This document shows, piece after piece, positions 35,360-40,312 of a stretch of 40,312 nt of DNA. Source of the stretch: Akkermansiaceae bacterium (GTDB taxonomy: Bacteria > Verrucomicrobiota > Verrucomicrobiia > Verrucomicrobiales > Akkermansiaceae); the NCBI GenBank assembly GCA_026461385.1, contig JAPJNB010000170.1, positions 1 through 40,312 on the forward strand. The letters run 5' to 3'. The translations under genes and the position numbers were made by a program. The stretch's first letter is position 1. Each line of letters begins with the position of its first letter. The notes under the pieces are model-generated. The model ran no database searches and had not been told where the DNA came from. It saw only the letters and a list, made by a program, of their open reading frames with translations.

Positions 35360-35632
35360 TCAAAGCTTGCGCATTTCCTCCTCGAGCCGCTCCGCCAGCC
35401 ACTGCTTCATCATCGACTGGTAGTTGAGGAAACGGGACCGAGCGATCCGCTTGATCCGCGAGAGCATCCGTGGATCGAAGCGCAGCGTGATCGTGGTGGA
35501 TTCGCGAGAATCTGCTTCGTGGACCGAGGTCGCCATGAGACGACCGTCCAGCTCATGGGTTTCCCAGAACCGAGCCTCAGCAGACTCATCGGCAAAGTCA
35601 GGGATTTCGCTCCAGCGAGTGATGGCTTGCAT
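35360..35632 (-). CDS. BrnA/CopG-type antitoxin
   Basis: This protein has 90 residues. The C-terminal half holds a ribbon-helix-helix of BrnA type: STTITLRFDPRMLSRIKRIA, then LNYQSMMKQWLAERLEEEM. It lies 17 bp after the BrnT-like toxin gene on the same strand, matching the brnT-brnA order. Antitoxin autorepression of the operon is known for the family. Assigned by motif and context. Confidence 0.82.
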   Translation of the reverse strand: MQAITRWSEIPDFADESAEARFWETHELDGRLMATSVHEADSRESTTITLRFDPRMLSRIKRIARSRFLNYQSMMKQWLAERLEEEMRKL

Positions 35633-35649
35633 GATGGTAAAAATTTGGC

Positions 35650-35928
35650 TTAGCGGAATTCCGCGTACTTGCGATCGTAAAACTTTTGTTCCGTCTCGGA
35701 CATGTCGCGCGACGCGACGACCCGCGCGGTTTTTCCATCCGTCGTGAACGAGAGAAACAAGTAGCGGTCTGCGACAGTGCGACCCAGCGCGTAATAGCGA
35801 GACGCTCCATCCGAGCGCTCATTGTCCGGTAAAAAACGCACAGCAAACGGATCCTCCAAAGCCTCTTCCAGCTCACGAGGTTTGATATTTCGAAGATCGA
35901 ATTGAACGTCGATAAGGTCGAGTTCCAT
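35650..35928 (-). CDS. BrnT-like toxin
   Basis: This 92-residue protein is read from the ATG at 35928; a longer frame to 36084 overlaps the panD gene and lacks coding character. The fold pattern resembles BrnT RNase toxins: an acidic first helix (LRNIKPRELEEALEDPFAVRF), a strand with RYYALGRTVADRYLFLSFT, and ARVVASRDMSETEQKFYDRK. BrnT toxins slow growth by RNA cleavage. The match lacks the common NxxKH motif of BrnT, so it is a divergent member, but the antitoxin neighbour supports it. Confidence 0.72.
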   Translation of the reverse strand: MELDLIDVQFDLRNIKPRELEEALEDPFAVRFLPDNERSDGASRYYALGRTVADRYLFLSFTTDGKTARVVASRDMSETEQKFYDRKYAEFR

Positions 35929-36004
35929 GCCGAAGTGTGTCGCTCGGGCCGCAAAAGTGCAACCGAAGAGTTTTAACAATTCCAATCGCCCTTGCTCAGG
36001 AGCC

Positions 36005-36352
36005 CTATCGACTCTGGCGAACGATGGCGTTGTGCTCGTCGAGCAGTAAATTTCGCGAAACCACCGGCATCTCAGAATGCGCAAATGCCATGATCGCCAC
36101 CCGCTCGCCGGACTTGATCAAGTGCGCAGCCCCTCCATTGATCAGAATGTGCCCCGTTCCTGGCTTGCCGGGAAGCACATAGGTTTCCAAACGCGCGCCC
36201 GTCGTGATCGACGCAACCAGCACTTTTTCACCCGCCCAAAGATCGGCCGCTTCCATGAGATCCGTCGGGATTTCAATGCTGCCCTCATATTCCACATCCG
36301 AGCCGGTGATCATGGCCCGATGCAGTTTCGACTTTAGAACCTCGCGAAGCAT
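36005..36352 (-). CDS. panD: Aspartate 1-decarboxylase
   Basis: This 115-residue enzyme of pantothenate synthesis converts L-aspartate to beta-alanine. The ATG at 36352 gives MLREVLKSKLHRAMIT, the family N-terminus; a longer frame to 36475 has no conserved extension. The self-processing site is G24-S25 (YEGSIEI), where serine becomes the pyruvoyl group. ADLWAGEKV, the ETYV strand and NGGAAHL are conserved. The frame is complete. It stands apart from other pantothenate genes in this window. Confidence 0.95.
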   Translation of the reverse strand: MLREVLKSKLHRAMITGSDVEYEGSIEIPTDLMEAADLWAGEKVLVASITTGARLETYVLPGKPGTGHILINGGAAHLIKSGERVAIMAFAHSEMPVVSRNLLLDEHNAIVRQSR

Positions 36353-36439
36353 GCAGGGAAGGAAATGCCACACCGCGCTGGGGTCAAGCAACAAGCACCA
36401 AAGTCCGCAATCTCCGCAGTCTTCCAAGATTGTGCTTGC

Positions 36440-36625
36440 ATCGCAGTGCCCCACACAAAATCTTGAAAACGACAAATCGCGAAGGAATCATGGAATCCGG
36501 TTAGAACCCGGAGCTGTCGCGCAGCGGTATCCGGATACAAATCCCCACAAGGTCAATCGTGTGAAAATGCGGTGAAGACGGGGAGGAGGTATGAAGCCGG
36601 GAGCCCGAATACTTGATCCTTCGTC
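36440..36625 (+). ncRNA. Cobalamin riboswitch
   Basis: The hallmarks of the B12 aptamer are present in order: a GTGCC segment near 36446, GGAATCCGGTTAGAACCCGG (36492-36511), the core GAGCTGTCGCGCAGCGGTA, and the B12-box-like GAAGCCGGGAGCCC (36593-36606). Outer boundaries are approximate. It lies on the plus strand, about 140 bp before a set of three exported-protein genes, and should lower or raise their expression with cobalamin level (usually repression). Confidence 0.85.
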
Positions 36626-36697
36626 GGCTCGTCACCCGTAAGCCGTCAAACGCCCAACGGGACCATGGTCCTCCGCGAAAGGGGATCGGCGAGGGAA

Positions 36698-36756
36698 GCC
36701 ACCCGGCAGTTTGCCTGGCGGCCTCTCTTCGTGAAATCACGCAATAACCGAAGAGA
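36698..36756 (+). promoter_or_regulatory. Expression platform with RBS-sequestering hairpin
   Basis: GCCACCCGGCA (36698-36708) can pair imperfectly with TGCCTGGCGGC (36712-36722). Next, TCTCTTCG (36724-36731) is perfectly complementary to CGAAGAGA (36749-36756), which includes the ribosome-binding region 5 bases before the ATG at 36762. An inner CGTG/CACG pair competes with this stem. Translation control by the riboswitch is the likely outcome; no poly-T terminator is present. Confidence 0.6.
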
Positions 36757-36761
36757 ACATC

Positions 36762-37427
36762 ATGAAAATTAGCCAATCACGGCGAGGGCTCCTCCTTGCC
36801 ACCATCGCAGGCGCTTGCCTGTTTCCAAACATTTCTAAAGGTACGAACATCATCGTCGGTAGCGGACTAGATGTATCCTATTTCACGCTGGAGTCCCCGA
36901 ATCTGGGCATACGCAACTATGAGGTCAACTATGCCTACAATGCGACTTCACCGCAGGACGGATATTTTCTCCTCGCTCAAATCATTCTCGCAGACCCTAC
37001 AATTTCAGCGAGGCTCATAAATTATGGCTCTGGAAAAGCGCCGAATTATATCGTGGATTCTATAACTTACGGTGGGGTCACGGAAACCAATGAAACGATC
37101 GACCCCTACGTGCCCTACTGGGCTCATTGGGCTTCGGGCGGCAATGCGGGATTCCCGACCGCAGCACCCATTCCCTCTGACAGCTGGACGCTTGGCTCCG
37201 GCATCTCGTCGCCCTACCGTCTTATTTCCCCTGGCTCGAGAGATGCACTATTCTTCTCTGATGGAATTTCCACCCCTTCCGTTTCCGTAATTCCGGAAAC
37301 TTCATCCATCATGCTCGTCATTCTGGGCTCTGTCGTATCATTCAAACGTCGCCGCAAAACTGAACCCTCCGCCCCCGCGCTTTCGCTCAGTCTGGAAACG
37401 CGAGCACTACAGCCATGGCACTTCTGA
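36762..37427 (+). CDS. Exported protein with PEP-CTERM-like sorting signal
   Basis: This 221-residue protein has an N-terminal signal peptide (KISQSRRGLLLATIAGACLFP, basic then hydrophobic). The mature part is loop-rich and Gly/Tyr-rich with no recognised domain. The C-terminus has P178-E179-T180, a hydrophobic helix (SIMLVILGSVVSF) and a KRRRK cluster, the layout of a PEP-CTERM sorting signal, with Thr in place of the second Pro. A 22-residue tail after the basic cluster is unusual. It is the first gene under the cobalamin riboswitch and overlaps the next gene by 13 bp. A role in cobamide capture at the surface is suggested by control, not by homology. Confidence 0.75.
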   Translation: MKISQSRRGLLLATIAGACLFPNISKGTNIIVGSGLDVSYFTLESPNLGIRNYEVNYAYNATSPQDGYFLLAQIILADPTISARLINYGSGKAPNYIVDSITYGGVTETNETIDPYVPYWAHWASGGNAGFPTAAPIPSDSWTLGSGISSPYRLISPGSRDALFFSDGISTPSVSVIPETSSIMLVILGSVVSFKRRRKTEPSAPALSLSLETRALQPWHF

Positions 37428-38539
37428 AATTTACTTCAATTATCATTCTCACTGGGCTTGCCTGTAATGTGAGTGCTGGGCCGTACGCGCTAGCCGTCGG
37501 CGAGCCGGGTTCCGACGCCATCTCCTCCACCGATCAACGCTTCACCATCTGGGCATCCGATGCAGTCGTCCACCGAGGATCGGTCGACATCGCCGCGCCC
37601 GATGGTGCACGTGCCACCTACGGAAATGAAGCAGCGGCCACGGGCCCCGCAGACGCAACCGTCGACCAACCCTACTCAGTGGTCTCGCTCGGCGATGGTG
37701 GCAGCGCTGACCTGACGTTCGCCACGCCCTTTGGGGACATCCCCGGCCCAGACTTCGCCGTTTTTGAAAATAGCTTCAGCACAACCTTTCTCGAACTCGC
37801 CCACGTCGAGGTCAGCTCCGACGGCGTCGATTTCTATCGATTCCCCTCACGCTCTCTCACTCCCGCCAGCGAAAATCTCGGCGAAGGCGGAGCGGTCAAC
37901 GCGTCGGACATCCAGAATCTCGCGGGAAAATACCCTGCGGGCTACGGCACTCCATTTGACCTCGCAGAACTCCGCTCGCTCCACCCGAATCTCGACACCC
38001 AGCGGATCACCCACGTCCGCGTGGTGGACGTCGTAGGCACGAACGTCGCCACCCAAGGGTCATTCGATGCGTCGGGAAACCTCATCATCGACCCCTACCC
38101 CACTCCATTTCCTTCCGGCGGATTCGATCTCGATGCCGTCGGCGCATTCAACCCAACTTCGACGAGCTACTCCGCTTGGACTTCAAGCCACGGGATGAGC
38201 GGTGCCTCGGCCACCCCCACCGCCGACCCTGACCAAAATGGAGTGCCGAACTTGATCGAATACCTCACCGGCGACGGAATCGTGACCGTGGGTGACCACA
38301 CCCTGCAATTCTCACGCCTTGCGTACCGGTCCGGCGGGAATTTGAAACTGCTCGCCAGCGCCGACCTCCAACACTGGACCACTCTCGCCGAATCCAACAA
38401 TGCAGCGCCGATGTCGGTGACCAAGCCCTCGGACGCCACGCTCACGGAATCCGGCGATTTTCGCAAAGTCGTCCACGTCCAAATCCGAGCCACCTCAGCC
38501 TACCGCTACTTTCGCCTCGCCGCGGATCTCACACCATGA
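37415..38539 (+). CDS. Exported surface protein of the cobalamin-riboswitch operon
   Basis: This protein has 374 residues with a signal peptide (KFTSIIILTGLACNVSA). A beta-rich domain (residues about 80-240) carries DGGSADLTFATPFGDIPGPDFAVFEN, LELAHVEVSSDGVDFYRFP, AGKYPAGYGTPFDLAEL and THVRVVDVVG. This is the pattern of a family of PEP-CTERM or cell-surface proteins often found, as I recall, near cobalamin uptake genes. The C-terminal part (DPDQNGVPNLIEYL, then LLASADLQHWT) is a verrucomicrobial C-terminal domain with one calcium-like repeat. It overlaps both neighbours, so the three are one operon. Cobamide binding is inference from riboswitch control. Confidence 0.78.
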   Translation: MALLKFTSIIILTGLACNVSAGPYALAVGEPGSDAISSTDQRFTIWASDAVVHRGSVDIAAPDGARATYGNEAAATGPADATVDQPYSVVSLGDGGSADLTFATPFGDIPGPDFAVFENSFSTTFLELAHVEVSSDGVDFYRFPSRSLTPASENLGEGGAVNASDIQNLAGKYPAGYGTPFDLAELRSLHPNLDTQRITHVRVVDVVGTNVATQGSFDASGNLIIDPYPTPFPSGGFDLDAVGAFNPTSTSYSAWTSSHGMSGASATPTADPDQNGVPNLIEYLTGDGIVTVGDHTLQFSRLAYRSGGNLKLLASADLQHWTTLAESNNAAPMSVTKPSDATLTESGDFRKVVHVQIRATSAYRYFRLAADLTP

Positions 38540-39312
38540 TGAGAAATGGCCACCGGCGTCGCATCCACGGCTTCTCGCTCATCGAGTTGCTGGTGGTGCT
38601 TTGCCTCATCGCCTGCCTGTCCGGCATCGGATTCCAAGGGTATCGTGTCGCACGCCTGCGCGCAAACCAGACGGTTTCCGCAGCTCATCTGAGCCAACTC
38701 GTAACGGCCAATCTCCTCTACGCTGCAGACCAACAAACGTATTGCCCGGCTGATCTCGATGGCCGCAACCTCATCCGCTGGCACGGCCGACGCACCAGCA
38801 CCCGCAGCAAGTTCGACCCAGAAAAAGGCCTACTCGCCGAATACCTCGGCCTCAGCCGACGAGTCGGGATCTGCCCAGAACTTCAACGGCTGATCACCGC
38901 CTCCGCATTCAACGAATCCGGCAGCGGCGGCTACGGCTACAACGACACGTTCATCGGAGGTCTGCCGTCGGAGGCAAATAAGCCCAATCGCCCGGCAGCC
39001 GTTAGAGATCCATCCCGCACGCTCATGTTTGCCACGACTGCGTTTGCCGTCGCTGGCGGCCTGCAAGAGTACCCATCGGCCTCGCCACCATTCTGGGTGG
39101 ACTCGAACTGGAAACCCCGCGGCAAGCTCCAACCCAGCATTCACTTTCGCTTCAATGGCAAAGCACTCGTCGCATGGTGCGATGGCCACGTGACCGAAGA
39201 AATCCGCTCGGAGTCTTCATCGACGAACTTTTACGGCGGCAGCAACGCATCCGCCCAAATCGGCTTCTGTGGCCCTTCGGAAAACAATGGTTGGTGGAAC
39301 CCACGAAACTAA
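38536..39312 (+). CDS. Prepilin-type N-terminal cleavage/methylation protein
   Basis: This protein has 258 residues; the ATG at 38536 (or 38539) overlaps the previous stop. A type IV prepilin leader, RRRIHGFSLIELLVVLCLIACLSG, includes the G/F cleavage site and Glu5 (FSLIE). The rest resembles the DUF1559/H-x-DG class common in Verrucomicrobiota and Planctomycetes: TRSKFDPEKGLLAEYLG and a C-terminal ALVAWCDGHVTEE. These pseudopilin-like proteins are membrane-anchored or secreted and of unknown role. Its place in a riboswitch operon is notable. Confidence 0.82.
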   Translation: MMRNGHRRRIHGFSLIELLVVLCLIACLSGIGFQGYRVARLRANQTVSAAHLSQLVTANLLYAADQQTYCPADLDGRNLIRWHGRRTSTRSKFDPEKGLLAEYLGLSRRVGICPELQRLITASAFNESGSGGYGYNDTFIGGLPSEANKPNRPAAVRDPSRTLMFATTAFAVAGGLQEYPSASPPFWVDSNWKPRGKLQPSIHFRFNGKALVAWCDGHVTEEIRSESSSTNFYGGSNASAQIGFCGPSENNGWWNPRN

Positions 39313-39416
39313 TTCCACGAGATCCTCGAAATCGTGCCCACGGAGTTTTTCCCCGCCGCCAAATCAAGACCGCTGAAATCCTTGCTCCTCAACCGGTCCT
39401 CACCTAGGTTCACACC

Positions 39417-40312
39417 GTGCTCACGATTCACAAACTTACCAAGACTCTCGGCGGCCGCACTTTGCTCCGCGAGGCGGAAATGTCGATCAATTGGGGTGAA
39501 CGCGTCGCCCTGGTCGGCCCAAACGGCGCCGGCAAATCCACCTTGTTCCGCATGATCCTCGACGAGGACTCACCCGACGAAGGAACGATCGAGCGCGACG
39601 AATACGCCATCACCGGCTATTTGCCCCAAGAAGCAGGCGAACCGACCGATGAAACCATCATCGAGATCGCCATGGGCATCACCCCAGAAATGATCGGCCT
39701 GCTGCGGACCATCCGCGAACACGAGGCCACCGGCGACCTCTCACACCCCGACTTCGCCCACGCCCAAGACCAATTCACCGCCCTCAACGGCTACCAATTA
39801 GAACCGAAGGCAAAAAAAATCCTCCATGGCCTCGGGTTCCAAACCACCGACTTCAACCAACCCGCCCGCCAATACTCCGGTGGCTGGGTCATGCGCGCAC
39901 ACCTCGCCCAACTCCTCGTGATGGAGCCGGACTTGCTCATGCTCGACGAGCCCACCAACCACCTCGACCTGCTCTCGCTGCTCTGGCTGCAACGCTACCT
40001 CCTCAATTACTCGGGCGCGATCCTCATGATTTCGCACGATCGTGACTTCATGGATTCGATCATCGAGACGGTCATCGAGATCGACCCCGATGCCCAGAAG
40101 CTCAATTCCTACAGCGGAAATTACAGTTCCTACCTCGAGCAACGCGAAGCCCGCTACGACCAGCAGGTCCAAGCCTACCGCAACCAGCAGAAGGAAATCG
40201 AGCACGTCCAAGAATTCATCGACCGTTTCCGCCAAGTCGGATCAAAGGCCTCGCAAGTCCAGTCGCGCATCAAGTCATTAGAAAAACTCGAACGCATCGA
40301 AAAACCACGCAC
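39417..40312 (+). CDS. ABC-F family ATPase, cut by right window edge
   Basis: The first 298 codons are present, starting with GTG at 39417. Walker A is GPNGAGKS, the signature is QYSGGW, and Walker B is LLMLDEPTNHLD with the H-loop MISHDRDF. A coiled linker (YLEQREARYDQQVQAYRNQ) with an arm region follows, which is diagnostic of ABC-F proteins (Uup/EttA/YbiT group) that act on ribosomes rather than transport. The second ATPase domain lies beyond the edge. Which ABC-F subfamily cannot be decided from half the protein. Confidence 0.88.
   Translation, partial: MLTIHKLTKTLGGRTLLREAEMSINWGERVALVGPNGAGKSTLFRMILDEDSPDEGTIERDEYAITGYLPQEAGEPTDETIIEIAMGITPEMIGLLRTIREHEATGDLSHPDFAHAQDQFTALNGYQLEPKAKKILHGLGFQTTDFNQPARQYSGGWVMRAHLAQLLVMEPDLLMLDEPTNHLDLLSLLWLQRYLLNYSGAILMISHDRDFMDSIIETVIEIDPDAQKLNSYSGNYSSYLEQREARYDQQVQAYRNQQKEIEHVQEFIDRFRQVGSKASQVQSRIKSLEKLERIEKPR

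Noticed and set aside
36353..36475. Longer PanD start
   Set aside because: The added 41 residues are Cys-rich and unlike PanD; the G24-S25 numbering fits only the ATG at 36352.
39313..39416. Terminator after the prepilin-like gene
   Set aside because: CACGA and TCGTG can form a 5-bp stem, but a 16-nt poorly paired interior and only a short distant T run make it unconvincing.
1..40312. CRISPR array
   Set aside because: No regularly spaced repeats of 24-40 bases seen; the Cas4-like nuclease sits in a recombination module instead.

Overview
The window looks like chromosomal DNA of a member of the Verrucomicrobiota, probably near Luteolibacter/Akkermansiaceae. The support is indirect: mostly 55-62% GC, a PEP-CTERM-type sorting signal, prepilin-like secreted proteins, a very large secreted protein with a verrucomicrobial-style C-terminus, weak Shine-Dalgarno usage, and ordinary housekeeping genes (argS, rsmE, dnaJ, grpE, panD). 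The assignment is inference; there is no rRNA or tRNA to test it.

Region 1 (1-20213) is a mobile element whose left end lies outside the window. On the minus strand there is a phage-type recombination module: a RecA-like/Sak4-type ATPase and a partial PD-(D/E)XK Fe-S nuclease. A divergent intergenic region with palindromic TGTGAA operators separates it from an XRE regulator and an ImmA/IrrE protease. Two overlapping unknown genes follow. Next comes a long co-directional defence operon (5504-18104): a DUF499-type ATPase, a DUF3780 protein, a small SAM methyltransferase, a DUF1156 DNA methyltransferase, a PLD-helicase fusion, an Mrr-type endonuclease with two HARE-HTH domains, a HEPN protein and an unknown protein. 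A tyrosine recombinase, an excisionase-like HTH protein and a strong terminator close the element. The likely logic is that DUF1156 marks self DNA, while the DUF499 ATPase and the helicase/PLD protein sense and process unmarked DNA. Mrr and HEPN would be extra nucleases acting on DNA and RNA. XRE-ImmA would control excision or recombination after damage.

Region 2 (20290-26069) holds a 1555-residue secreted protein that joins a zinc-protease-like domain to a von Willebrand A domain, an arrangement resembling animal CLCA proteins. After it come a small membrane ORF and a broken IS256-family transposase.

Region 3 (26070-36352) is housekeeping DNA. A minus-strand cluster contains grpE, dnaJ, rsmE, an FAD oxidoreductase and a membrane protein. 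A plus-strand run contains a PTS IIA protein, argS and a CBS-type family II pyrophosphatase. A second minus-strand run contains a BrnT/BrnA toxin-antitoxin pair, a VanZ-like protein and panD.

Region 4 (36440-39312) is a cobalamin riboswitch followed by a hairpin that can hide the ribosome binding site, then three overlapping genes for exported proteins: a PEP-CTERM-like protein, a surface protein and a prepilin-like protein. This looks like a B12-responsive surface system. The window ends inside an ABC-F ATPase gene (39417-40312).
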